This document shows, one piece after another, positions 1-8,989 of a DNA stretch of 64,000 bases. The stretch spans positions 62,001-126,000 of the forward strand of contig NBIV01000184.1 in NCBI GenBank assembly GCA_003194525.1, in the 5' to 3' direction. Position 1 is the first letter of the stretch. Each line of letters opens with the position of its first letter. Below the pieces are notes generated by a model that did no database searches, had not been told where the DNA came from, and worked only from the letters and a program-made list of their open reading frames with translations. The translations under genes and the position numbers were made by a program. This DNA is from Gracilariopsis chorda (taxonomy: Eukaryota; Rhodophyta; Florideophyceae; Gracilariales; Gracilariaceae).

Positions 1-254
1 ACTGCTCGTTAGAAAAACTGCGAACAAGGTAGCCATTGTATGCTAACGCTACCGACTTTGTCCTCCATTCGCCACAATTCACCATCTTCCTCCAACCTTA
101 TCTTAAATCGTTGCGTCCTCAAGTGGCCCTACTTTCCTTCCCCCTCAACAGCTTCTGTAGACACTGTGCTCCTTGATTCTCAAACACATTTCTCAGCGGT
201 TTTTCCACCCCGCTATTTCGCTTGCTTTCGCCCGCGGGCACCGAGCCATGCAAC
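1..254 (+). promoter_or_regulatory. Upstream region of the ASF1 gene
   Basis: This short stretch precedes the ATG at 255. It is pyrimidine-rich with runs of CCTTCC and CCCC and would hold the 5' UTR and promoter of the histone chaperone gene. I see no clear TATA box and no convincing reading frame. Its role is inferred only from position. Confidence 0.4.
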
Positions 255-918
255 ATGGCCGCCGTTGACATTTTTGACGTAAAAGTCCTCGACAACCCTG
301 CCCCCTATACAAATCCACTTCAGTTTGAGATTACCTACGACGTACGCGAGACTCTAAAGGAAGGTAAGTGCTGTTTCTCCCAACCCCTGAAACCGTCTCT
401 TCTTTCGATTTCCAGCAAACTGACTCCAAACCTATGTATCGTTCATTACCATTCTCCCGTCAGACATAGAATGGAAAGTTATATACGTAGGTAGCGCCGA
501 GGACGAAAGCCACGACCAGGAACTGGACGCCGTTCTTCTTCCAGCCGATAATACGGGACGGTTCATGTTCGTCCTCCAGGTGGATTCACCAAATCCATCA
601 TTAATTCCTGACTCGGACGTTTTGGGTGTCACCATTGTGCTGCTCACATGCAGTTACAATGGAGCCGAGTTCATTCGCGTGGGATACTACGTTAGCAATC
701 AGTACACAGACGCAGATCTACATGAGAACCCCCCTCCAAAGCCTCTAGTCAACAAAATTCAACGCACCATTGCGGCACATGAACCTCGAGTCACAAAGTT
801 TCCGCACAAGTTCGACTTTCGCGAACCGAAAACGGGTACTCCGGCTGAACCAGAATTATCCACAGATGGCAGCCACTTTGCTACCGGAGTTGCCAATCAA
901 CAAGCTAATCTCGCATAG
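255..918 (+). CDS. ASF1: Histone H3-H4 chaperone ASF1 (two exons: 255-363, 464-918)
   Basis: This is anti-silencing function 1, the nuclear chaperone that binds H3-H4 dimers and hands them to CAF-1 or HIRA for nucleosome assembly. The product is 187 residues. Exon 1 starts MAAVDIFDVKVLDNPAPYTN, an almost canonical ASF1 N-terminus. An intron of 100 bp (364-463, GTAAGT...CCGTCAG) splits the codon before IEWKVIYVGSAEDE. Exon 2 carries the rest of the immunoglobulin-like core, including the VLGVTIVLLTCSYNGAEFIRVGYYV strand block and the conserved HKFDF segment. The ATG at 255 gives the family N-terminus exactly; an in-frame upstream extension is not conserved. The tail after the core is short and only weakly acidic, unlike the long acidic tail of fungal ASF1. 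The gene converges on the sterol oxidase gene. Family assignment is secure. Confidence 0.95.
364..463 (+). other. ASF1 intron, 100 bp
   Basis: The donor is AAG|GTAAGTG and the acceptor is CCCGTCAG|ACATAG. Removing it joins ETLKEG... to DIEWKVIYVG in frame (phase 1) and restores the ASF1 fold. It is the same length as the intron in the Nopp140 gene nearby. Confidence 0.9.
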
Positions 919-1357
919 TTTCGCTACTCACTAATCCACAAGTTCAAGCTCTCCTCTCCTTCACTAATGCTTGTCATATATGCGCTATACCATGCAACAG
1001 CCTTTGGTGGTTTCGGCAATGGCGACAGGGTGATGCATTTTCATGTCAGCAATGAACTTGCAAAGTATTGTTGGGAGTTGATTTTCAGTCTGTCATGACG
1101 ATGTGAACTTTGTTCTACGAGCTTATGTACGGGTCGTCATTTGGGATTCTAACTAATAGCGGAGACGTGCATCCTTTACATCAAACAACCGTTGTCTGGC
1201 ATGAAACAAAAGTAAAATGCGGGCTTCGCCAAAAGCCTGTATAGGGCGAAGAAACACGTGATGGAAAATGGATTCTCCGTGCGACCAGGGCAGAAGACTT
1301 TTGCGTTGCAAAGTAGCGCACTCCCCAGGCCAAGTGCTAGTTTACGTCTTAACCTTC
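919..1357. other. Convergent intergenic region ASF1 / sterol oxidase
   Basis: These 439 bp separate the stop codons of two convergent genes and must contain both 3' UTRs. I found no reading frame with recognisable homology and no obvious repeat. Confidence 0.5.
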
Positions 1358-2161
1358 TTAGTCTTTGGCAGATTTTGCGAGTTGCCTCTTTCGACGCCAT
1401 GCTTGAAAAGCATTATCTGTTCCGAACAGCGCGTCAACCCATGTAAACGTACTGGAGTAGTTTCCAGAATGAATGCGATGATGATGGTCATGAAAATGTG
1501 CACCACCATAAAGTGGAAACCATCTGTTTAGGCTCCACGGAAAGTCGTAACCGGAATGACATTCTACTGTTTGAATGCAACGCAGGGCAAGGTAGATATA
1601 CAGCGTGAGCAGGTGCGGAGCGAATAACATTGGCCCTGCCAATGTGGCAGCGCCGAGAAATACAACTTCCAAGGGGTGAGCGTATTCAGCTGCCAAGCCG
1701 AAAGGCGCAGAATGTTCGTGGTGGATATGATGCACCTTCTTGTAGAGATACGGGGTGTGTAAAGCACGGTGTCCCCAGTAGAACACAAAGTCTTCGATGA
1801 GAAAGAACAAAAACAGTTGGAATAAGATAAACGAGGGGGTTGGTAGCGTTTCAACGGAATGATCGGCACCCATGAGGTCCATGACCGGATGAGTGAACAT
1901 GATGATCGGAAAAACGAGGAGAAAGTGATTCACAAGCAGTCGCGCAACACAGTTCTTCAGCATGGGCGTATCGGTTCGTTTTTCGGGTTGTAGCTTCCAT
2001 CTCTGGAAAAACGAAATGCTTTCAAAGAGCAGGAATGGCAGATACGAGCCCCAGTAGAAAGACTCATGAATCACGAAGGTGACAATCGTCTTGAGCTGAT
2101 ACTCAGAGAAGGATTCGATGACGGTTCTCCACAAATACTCGACTGCGGTTACACCTGCCAT
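1358..2161 (-). CDS. SMO: C4-methylsterol oxidase (fatty acid hydroxylase superfamily)
   Basis: This is a membrane di-iron oxidase of the sterol C4-methyl oxidase type (ERG25/SMO), which oxidises the C4 methyl of sterol precursors at the ER during sterol synthesis. The product is 267 residues. The three histidine boxes are visible: HRALH (about 131-135), HHIHH (144-148) and HDHHH (224-228). The family signature HSGYDFPW lies at 202-209 and a GTD motif follows at about 246. Hydrophobic segments at about 75-92, 110-125 and 170-195 fit the membrane topology. I start at the ATG at 2161 (MAGVTAVEYLW) because it aligns with the plant SMO N-terminus; the frame stays open upstream to about 2239 but has no ATG there. 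Length fits the family. Whether it prefers 4,4-dimethyl or 4-methyl sterols cannot be told. Confidence 0.9.
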   Translation of the reverse strand: MAGVTAVEYLWRTVIESFSEYQLKTIVTFVIHESFYWGSYLPFLLFESISFFQRWKLQPEKRTDTPMLKNCVARLLVNHFLLVFPIIMFTHPVMDLMGADHSVETLPTPSFILFQLFLFFLIEDFVFYWGHRALHTPYLYKKVHHIHHEHSAPFGLAAEYAHPLEVVFLGAATLAGPMLFAPHLLTLYIYLALRCIQTVECHSGYDFPWSLNRWFPLYGGAHFHDHHHRIHSGNYSSTFTWVDALFGTDNAFQAWRRKRQLAKSAKD

Positions 2162-2600
2162 TTTGGGCGACAAGCCACCTGGCCAACCGAAGATGGGTTT
2201 TGCAAACAGAAGGCCATGAAGTGCACTCCTCGACAACACTCACGATAGGCTTCTGGGGCAATTTGGACGGTGAGGTAGGCTACCCAGTAGACATCACAGA
2301 AGCTGTGTGGCTGCCGCAAGAATCATGTTGGACAGCTCCCATCGATCGATCGAGTGCTCCGCACGATGCGCAGATCAAAGAGAAATATTTTGATTTACCG
2401 CTTCAACTAACAACGGTAGTTTTCAGGCACAAGTGTGCCTAACCCCCGCTACCCAGGCGGATCAAGCGCCCTCCGCCGCCGCCGCAGTTGCGACCAGATT
2501 GCTGATCCGTTCATAGCAGGCTATCGCGTCTCTATCTTCACCTTTGGTACCACTGGTACCACGTCGTTCAGCAGGTCAAGCTTTACCGAGCTATCCCGGT
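2162..2600. promoter_or_regulatory. Divergent promoter interval, sterol oxidase / Nopp140-like
   Basis: About 440 bp lie between two divergently transcribed genes, so both promoters must fit here. It holds a GATCGATCGATCGAG block at about 2342 and GC-rich CCGCCGCCGCCG at about 2473. Specific factor sites cannot be assigned by eye. Confidence 0.4.
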
Positions 2601-4719
2601 ATGGTGGGCCAAGCTGCGAAAAGAGACCGAACCTCCCAAATCAAATGGGGCCCTAACTCTCTCTGTGCCACAGTGTACAATGCGTTCAGAGCAGCTGGCT
2701 TTATCCATACGGCTTCTGCGTTTGCCGATGACTGCAAACAGGTAAGAAAAAGCATGGCATCTCCATTCGCTGATTACGTTTCCACAACTGTCATTTTGGG
2801 CTGTTATCCATTCAAATACTAATCGCTGTATCATTCGACAGAACCCATCTAAAGGCGAACGCACTTTGCAGGAAGCATGCAAAACGTATCTTGCTAAACC
2901 TCAACAAGCAGCCGACACAAATAGATTGAAATCACGCCACAAACCTGCACCAAAGAAGGATAAAGAGTCTTCACTTCAAAACAAGGATACAAGCTCGGAA
3001 TCTAGTTCCTCAAGCTCGGACGATTCCTCTGCCGCAAGAGGGAAAAGCTCTTCAGGGAAACCATCGTCAACACAAGAATCCGGTACTGCCTCATCGTCCT
3101 CATCTTCGTATAACAGCCAATCCGTCAGACACGGAAAGTCTGACACGTCGTCAAGCTCAGACTCCGACAGTACGTCCAGTTCGAGTTCATCCGAGTCCTC
3201 TGATTCAGACGCATCTGCAGCTCCGAACGAAAGGAATCAACGCAATGAACGTCGCCGTTCTTTGCAAAGAAGAAATACGCCCAGCCTCAAGCACCCTCTG
3301 AAAAGCACCCCTCTCTCCAAATCTCAATCTAGCTCAGATTCGAGTTCAGAATCGTCGTCTAGTTCGCAGAGTTCACCATCAAAGTCTCGAGCATCTTCAT
3401 CAATTTCAGATTCTTCGTCGTCATCAACAAATACGGAGGAAAGCGCTTCTTCAATTTCTTCATCTCCAGAGGTTGCAGAGTTGCGTGCTCGTCGAGGGTT
3501 GGGCTCAAAAGGAAAGCCCGATGATGGTAAGCGGAGTACTGGGTCAAGTTCAGAGTCATCAGATTCATCCAACGATAACGAGCATGCTACCACACTTCGC
3601 CGCGGCGTAGGTTCAAAGTCCCAAGGCAAGCCTGCACACGGACACAGTTCATCTGACTCGGAATCATCGTCAGACGAAGCAATTCCAACGGTTCCCAAAT
3701 CCATGCGGAAGGATAAAAAGGGAGATGACACTGAGTCGACAGCACATTCTTCCTCTTCGAGCTCCTCTGATAGTTCACGTTCTCAGATAAGTTCCTCGAG
3801 CGCTAGCTCTAGTGAACATGTAACAGGGGAACGCAAACCCGATAAGGAAAGCTCTGTGGGAAGTTCGGGAAGCAGCAGTTCGTCGAGCTCATCAGATCTG
3901 GAGATAGTTCCTGCGAGCTCCAAGAAAATAAGCTCCAAGAACAAGAAGTCGGCCGTCAAAGAAGCTTCGTCATCGTCGCAGGGTTCTGATGGAAGCAGCG
4001 AAACCAGTACTGACGAAAGTAGCAGTGACAGTAGCGGAAGCTACGAAAAGCGTTCCACAAGAAGGAAGTCTGGAGTAGTTCAAGATCTTTCCCGGAAGCT
4101 ACAAAGCTTGAGTCCAAGAATTCCTAACACCCCTCAAAACAAGGAGACACGCACTTCCGTAGTTGAGAGGCAAGTGAAGGAAGGCGGGTTATGTCGACAA
4201 ACTGAAAAGTCGAGCAGTTCCGTATTGCCAACAGGGACAGACCCTTGGATGTCGGGATCAGGATTGAAGCCTTCACACTCGAAAACGAAGAAAACTGAAG
4301 AACGCACGAAAACACCAGTTGCACTGCGAGAGTTATCAGCGAACGGAGACGCAGTCATTCAGCACATCGGAAATGGTGCTGCACACAATAACCGTTTCGA
4401 CAAAGCAACTGGAAACGACGGCTCGAATCAGAAAAGGAAAAGAACAAGAAAAGATGAAACTAGCAGCGCAATTCGAGAAAACCCAAAACCTTTTAAACGA
4501 GTGAAAGTGGAGGACGTTGTGTTTAAAGACGATCGTCTGAAAGACAACACTTTTTTCTCAAAGAGGGATACTTTTGGATCGAGAGCACATCGTGATCTCG
4601 TGGTCACGAAGGGTAAAGGCTTTCGAAAAGAGAAGACGAAAAAGAAACGACTCAATCATCATGGAGGACGTCTGAGTTTAGAAGTGAATTCGTTCAAATT
4701 TCCTGACGATTCAGACTAG
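2601..4719 (+). CDS. Nopp140/SRP40-type nucleolar phosphoprotein (exons 2601-2741, 2842-4719)
   Basis: This encodes a 672-residue homologue of NOLC1/Nopp140 (yeast Srp40), a nucleolar chaperone of small nucleolar RNPs and RNA polymerase I function. Exon 1 carries a LisH-like helix pair (about residues 24-45, with ATVYNAFRAAGFIHTASAFA), matching the LisH at the N-terminus of Nopp140. A 100-bp intron (2742-2841, GTAAGA...CGACAG) is phase 0. Exon 2 begins with about 430 residues of Ser-rich acidic blocks alternating with Lys/Arg-rich linkers, the casein kinase 2 repeat architecture of the family. It ends (about 595-672) with the SRP40 C-terminal domain: FKRVKVEDV, FKDDRLKDNTF, RAHRDLVVTKGKGFRKEKTKKKR. 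The ATG at 2601 is the first in frame; a further 5' exon is possible. Strongly biased composition limits alignment in the middle, but both ends agree. Confidence 0.88.
2742..2841 (+). other. Nopp140-like gene intron, 100 bp
   Basis: The splice sites are CAG|GTAAGA and TTCGACAG|AACCCA. The intron joins the LisH exon in frame to the Ser-rich exon. Without this splice the LisH exon would run into a stop near 2820. Confidence 0.85.
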
Positions 4720-5063
4720 CTGTATTGGAAAGAAACATGCTGTAGTGGAATAGTTTTGAAGAAGGGCCTAGAACCAAACGTTCTTGACTCAATCATGGCA
4801 GTCACCAAACAGCCCATTGCTTTTTGGTTTCTCGTAGGTCTAGCTTGGGCTTAATTGTCATGTGACTAGTTTTGTTCTCAGCGGATAAGTACGTTTTGTA
4901 TTGGTATTGTCTGTTGCGCGGCTGTGCTCCTTTTGTTTGATGGACAACACCAGCCTGCAGATTCTGAGGCTAACGCGAGGTGAAAAAATGTAAAGGCAAA
5001 AGACGACGTCTTTACTGGCTGGGTCTACATCCAAGTGAGCGCTGTCAAGATCTCATGCAAGTA
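4720..5063. other. Convergent intergenic region
   Basis: These 344 bp lie between the 3' ends of the Nopp140-like gene and the orphan gene. I see nothing beyond expected 3' UTR sequence. Confidence 0.5.
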
Positions 5064-8000
5064 TCATATTCGAGCAAGGTTACGGATTGCTGATGGTGGG
5101 TAAGGATCAGATATAACATCTGATGGAATATGTGGTTGACCGATCAGCTCAGACTTTAGATCGGAAACGAAGGTTCGAAGAAACCCGAAGCATCTCGAAA
5201 CGCTTCGTCTTGATAATTTTCTTGCCCTTTCGCTCACAGCTGCTTCTTGCAAAGCATTTCGAGCACCGAGGAGATCTGAACCATCACTGAAGAGAGTCTT
5301 AATGGTCTCCTTATCAGGTAGGTCTGCCTTCTTTCCTTCACTCTCACCACCAAATCGCACTTTGGTCCTTTTTGGGCGATTGAGACGCATCCCATTATCC
5401 CCAAATGCCTCATCGTTGAAATTCTGGAGTATGCCGTCCCCTCGCTTCCTTTTTTTAGATCCAACTAGGGTATCTGAAGTTGCGTCAGCAAGCATCCTAT
5501 GAACTGTTGCTGCAGGGCCAGTTCTAACTCGTTTCGAGGTAGTATCGTTGTTCTGCGATGGCCTCGATTGTACCCTTGCACGTCCTGTATTGTCGACATT
5601 TGAAGGTTTCCGCGGAATAGAGGGGAACGATGTGGCTGGCGCATCACGCTGTGCATTCCTCCCACGAGCCCGTTCTGTATGTGCACTGTGATCACTACCC
5701 CTCTTATTCATAGCCTCCGAAGAAAAACGTTGAAGATTCACAGCCCCTCGTCTTAACCTGTCGCCTTGATTAGTACCCTTGTATTGTAAACTATTCCCAG
5801 GCTCTGGTACGACTTTGGCAACCCCTGGGAGAACAGCCCGTTCCTCTCGAACATCTTGCTTCCTTCTTGATTCTACTCGGCTATGTCCTTCCGGGGCTAT
5901 TTGAGCTATACTAGAGCTGTCTTCTCGAGCACTTAGAGCACCTTTTCGTTGTGCTGGATCTTCTGATCTTGTTTCTGATCTCGAAGTCTCCGATCTCGAG
6001 GCATCTGGGCTAGGGGGCATAGCATGTCGAGCCATAGTTACGGAAAGCCTCCTAAACGACTGCACATACTGGGACAGAAAAGCGGTCAGTTTGTTAGCAT
6101 GTTGAGATTTCTGAGCGCTTGAGGCTATTTCCTCGTTTGAAGGTAACGTCGCCACAACTTTCTTTAAGCTTCTCAAACTCCCTGCGATCTTCAGTCCATC
6201 GCCTTTCTCGGTATTCACCTGTGTTGGTGACGACAGCAACCGCCTGGTAAACTCCGCGCAAAACGCCGCAAGTTCTGATGCAAGTGGTTCTTCTTTGACC
6301 TTCAGCAAGACTTCCATCCGATTGCCTAGGTACGCAAACCAAGAGAGGATGGATTCCGTCGTTCGAAGCCATGACTGAATGCTTGGAAAACTATCAACCT
6401 TGTGACGATTGGTAGATGTCATGGAAATCTTCTCAGTTATAACTTCTATGCCTATTTTCGCATAAATAAACTCCCGAAACATTGGCAGGACGTCTTCATT
6501 GCTAAGAAAAACCCTTTTTCCTTCCCGCAATGCCTCTGTCACGCACTTTAGATGGAGAGCGTCAGCTTGAAACTGCTGAACAGGGCCCTCTCCCATACAT
6601 TCTTCCCAGCTCTGAAACATATCCTTGAAGCTTCGAATATCACTTTGCTGGACCTCGAACCGTGTAGACCGCCTTGAGAAGTTAGCTGCACGCGACTTTC
6701 GAAAATCAGAAGGTGCTGGCAACAGTGGATATTTCTGCACGCGGTTACTTGATAGGTTATTCTCGCTGGAATGGAGTCTTTTCTTGCTAAGTGCTGTTCT
6801 CGTATTTCCATAGTGAGACACAATGGCCTCCATGGTTCGCCTTTTCCAAGTTGAAACCAGCTCGTTTTCAGTCTTCCTACTGCTCTTGTGCCATCGCAGT
6901 CCCATTATCTGAGACGATAGGGTGAAAATGCTATCTATTAGAATGAAATACTGATTCTCAGCAACTCTTACGTTGCTCGCCAAGATTGAATCTCGCTGCA
7001 AAGGCATGCGAGTACCCAAGGACTGAGAGGAAGGGAAAGGGGCATTTAGAGCTTGGATTCCTACAACAGCGCTAGACTGCCCAGGCCGCTCTGTGCTTTT
7101 GGTGGGTTTAGATGAACTGTCTGGTTTCACGCCGCCTTTCAAAGAGTGATGTTCCCCTGCGGAACGATGTTCTTGAGGAGCGGATTGAAGTGCTCCAGTC
7201 GCTGACTCTCGGGTATTCAAATCAAATCCATCTCGAGTCGGTTCCGCAGGTTCTTGACCTTTAGACGGTGTCCTGGAGATGTTTTTCGCTGCGCTACCAA
7301 CGTGCCTAATCGTCTCCTTTTGAGAAACACTGATTGAGTTTTTCTTCAGAAGCGCCATTTCTTCTCTTGCTTTCAAGGATGGGACTTGCTGATGTTGAGA
7401 GCTCGGCACGCCCTCTTGCGAAACCCCTTTAGCGGTGGTAACGTCATTATCAGGAGGAGGTGTGAGATGCTGACGAGATATCGGCCTTGAGCTGTTGTCC
7501 GGAATGATATCGTTGGATGAACTAACAGGCACAGAGTTCGAAACTCTCGCGACGTGGCTCGCCGAAGCTTGCGCCTTCGGAGTTCCTTCCTTTTCACATA
7601 TTGTGAGCGATTTCCCTGTACTCTTCTCAAGAAATTTAGAGAGGGGTGTCAACGGTCGAAGAGGTGCATTATCCGATCTCGCTGCGCGACGCTGGGCATT
7701 TCGACGATCCACAATATCCTGCATAGCTTTCTTTTGTTCACGGCTCACGACATTATCTGCCAGTCCTGACCTGCCTGCTGATCGGGTTTGGTTTCCCTTC
7801 ACAGATGCGGAAGGGGATGCTCGGTTTCCAGATTTGGGCGCTGCACCTGAGACTGGTTTTTTGGAAATGCCAGTCTCAATAGAAAGAGATTGATTTTCCT
7901 TACGCGCTGAGCTTTCTCTCAAGTTTTGTGTACGACCTGAGCTAGCTTCCACATCTCGTGTAAACGAGGGCACCGTTTGAAGTGCTATTCCAGTTGTAGA

Positions 8001-8660
8001 TGGAGCATTCAAGGCTGAAGATGGCATTGATGGCACAAGATTATTCTGAACCGGAGGTAATCTTGAACCGGAAACTTCTAAAACATTCTGTATATGTTCC
8101 GAAGCTGAACCCTTCACCAGCACGGCAGCAATCATCGGCGAACCGTTGTAAGTTCGAAAAGAATCATTCGAGGAGCTTTTCCTGCCTAAACTATGTTGCG
8201 TCTGGGGTCCCAGTGCAACATCGTTTGAAGCCTCTGCCTGTGAGGAATGAAACTTGTTAGAGATTAGATGAGTTCCTCCTTTGGATATGCCAGCTGTGTC
8301 ATTGAAACTCGCTAAAGCATCATTTCCCCTTGGCCCCGTGACTTGCAATACTCCGGTTTGGGAGGAAGACCGGGTCGTTGGTGTTCTCAGAGGTACCACA
8401 GATGGCGTTACAACAGCGTTGTTCGGTGTACGGCTACTATCAGACCGCTCAGCTAGTCGGAGATGAGCATCAGAACTATTAGACGGCGCTTGGACAAACA
8501 CTTGGACGATAGGATTCACACAGCAGTTCGGGCTGGGAATGGTCTGCACAAGTTCTGGTATGCTCTGCGGTAGTACCGGTACAATGGAGAGCAATGCTTT
8601 CGGTGTCCAAACGCTATCTCGCACACCCTCTCCTTTCACAACGTATACTGATCTTGGCAT
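5064..8660 (-). CDS. Orphan 1198-residue protein, largely disordered
   Basis: This is an uninterrupted 1198-codon frame from the ATG at 8660; upstream in-frame sequence lacks an ATG. I do not recognise a family. Residues about 1-60 form a short hydrophobic, possibly folded segment (MPRSVYVVKGEGVRDSVWTP). Residues about 60-560 are low-complexity, rich in Ser, Arg, Gln and Pro. A globular stretch at about 560-870 is predicted helical, with segments such as YFILIDSIFTLSSQIMGLRW, FREFIYAKIGIEVITEKI and ESILSWFAYLGNRMEVLLKV. A charged tail contains a nuclear-signal-like KKRKRGDG (about 1070) and ends in a helical block with SDVISDPYPPSAIRNLARI. A nuclear scaffold or chromatin protein is possible, but that is a guess from composition. 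It diverges from the methyltransferase-like gene across a 329-bp interval. Confidence 0.7.
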   Translation of the reverse strand: MPRSVYVVKGEGVRDSVWTPKALLSIVPVLPQSIPELVQTIPSPNCCVNPIVQVFVQAPSNSSDAHLRLAERSDSSRTPNNAVVTPSVVPLRTPTTRSSSQTGVLQVTGPRGNDALASFNDTAGISKGGTHLISNKFHSSQAEASNDVALGPQTQHSLGRKSSSNDSFRTYNGSPMIAAVLVKGSASEHIQNVLEVSGSRLPPVQNNLVPSMPSSALNAPSTTGIALQTVPSFTRDVEASSGRTQNLRESSARKENQSLSIETGISKKPVSGAAPKSGNRASPSASVKGNQTRSAGRSGLADNVVSREQKKAMQDIVDRRNAQRRAARSDNAPLRPLTPLSKFLEKSTGKSLTICEKEGTPKAQASASHVARVSNSVPVSSSNDIIPDNSSRPISRQHLTPPPDNDVTTAKGVSQEGVPSSQHQQVPSLKAREEMALLKKNSISVSQKETIRHVGSAAKNISRTPSKGQEPAEPTRDGFDLNTRESATGALQSAPQEHRSAGEHHSLKGGVKPDSSSKPTKSTERPGQSSAVVGIQALNAPFPSSQSLGTRMPLQRDSILASNVRVAENQYFILIDSIFTLSSQIMGLRWHKSSRKTENELVSTWKRRTMEAIVSHYGNTRTALSKKRLHSSENNLSSNRVQKYPLLPAPSDFRKSRAANFSRRSTRFEVQQSDIRSFKDMFQSWEECMGEGPVQQFQADALHLKCVTEALREGKRVFLSNEDVLPMFREFIYAKIGIEVITEKISMTSTNRHKVDSFPSIQSWLRTTESILSWFAYLGNRMEVLLKVKEEPLASELAAFCAEFTRRLLSSPTQVNTEKGDGLKIAGSLRSLKKVVATLPSNEEIASSAQKSQHANKLTAFLSQYVQSFRRLSVTMARHAMPPSPDASRSETSRSETRSEDPAQRKGALSAREDSSSIAQIAPEGHSRVESRRKQDVREERAVLPGVAKVVPEPGNSLQYKGTNQGDRLRRGAVNLQRFSSEAMNKRGSDHSAHTERARGRNAQRDAPATSFPSIPRKPSNVDNTGRARVQSRPSQNNDTTSKRVRTGPAATVHRMLADATSDTLVGSKKRKRGDGILQNFNDEAFGDNGMRLNRPKRTKVRFGGESEGKKADLPDKETIKTLFSDGSDLLGARNALQEAAVSERARKLSRRSVSRCFGFLRTFVSDLKSELIGQPHIPSDVISDPYPPSAIRNLARI

Positions 8661-8989
8661 CACGGAAGATGAAGAAAATACGGACAGGATAGCCTGAGGA
8701 AGAAAAAGTACGGGTGGCAAGGATTGCGGAGACTCCACAATCAGCGATGAGAATGATCGGATATCGTCACAATATTTACTCCTGAAGTGCAACCCTGAAC
8801 GCGAGTGTGGAAAGCCAAGAACGATGCACGAACATAGATGCGACCTTATCTACGCTTGGTACCAACGGTACCTTTAGTGGTTACGCTATCAAGAGGTTGA
8901 AACCTTCGTAGTCTTTTTGAGCTTTTGCTGTCGAACACCGGTGCCACGCCTGCGATATGCACGTGCTGTAATGAGACACCTGTGTACAA
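8661..8989. promoter_or_regulatory. Divergent promoter interval, orphan gene / PCIF1-like gene
   Basis: The 329 bp between the two start codons must supply both promoters. A short inverted GGTACCAACGGTACC sits at about 8858. No recognised element can be named. Confidence 0.35.

Noticed and set aside
1358..2239. Longer N-terminus for the sterol oxidase starting at 2239
   Set aside because: The codon at 2239 is GTG; the first ATG, at 2161, gives the family N-terminus (VEYLW...FSEYQL...HES).
3324..3731. Acidic 135-codon minus-strand frame
   Set aside because: It is the shadow of the Ser-rich repeats of the Nopp140-like gene; TCA/TCT/AGC codons give open acidic frames on the other strand.
5064..8792. 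Longer orphan protein starting at 8792
   Set aside because: That codon is TTG. The first in-frame ATG is at 8660; non-ATG starts are unlikely in a nuclear gene.
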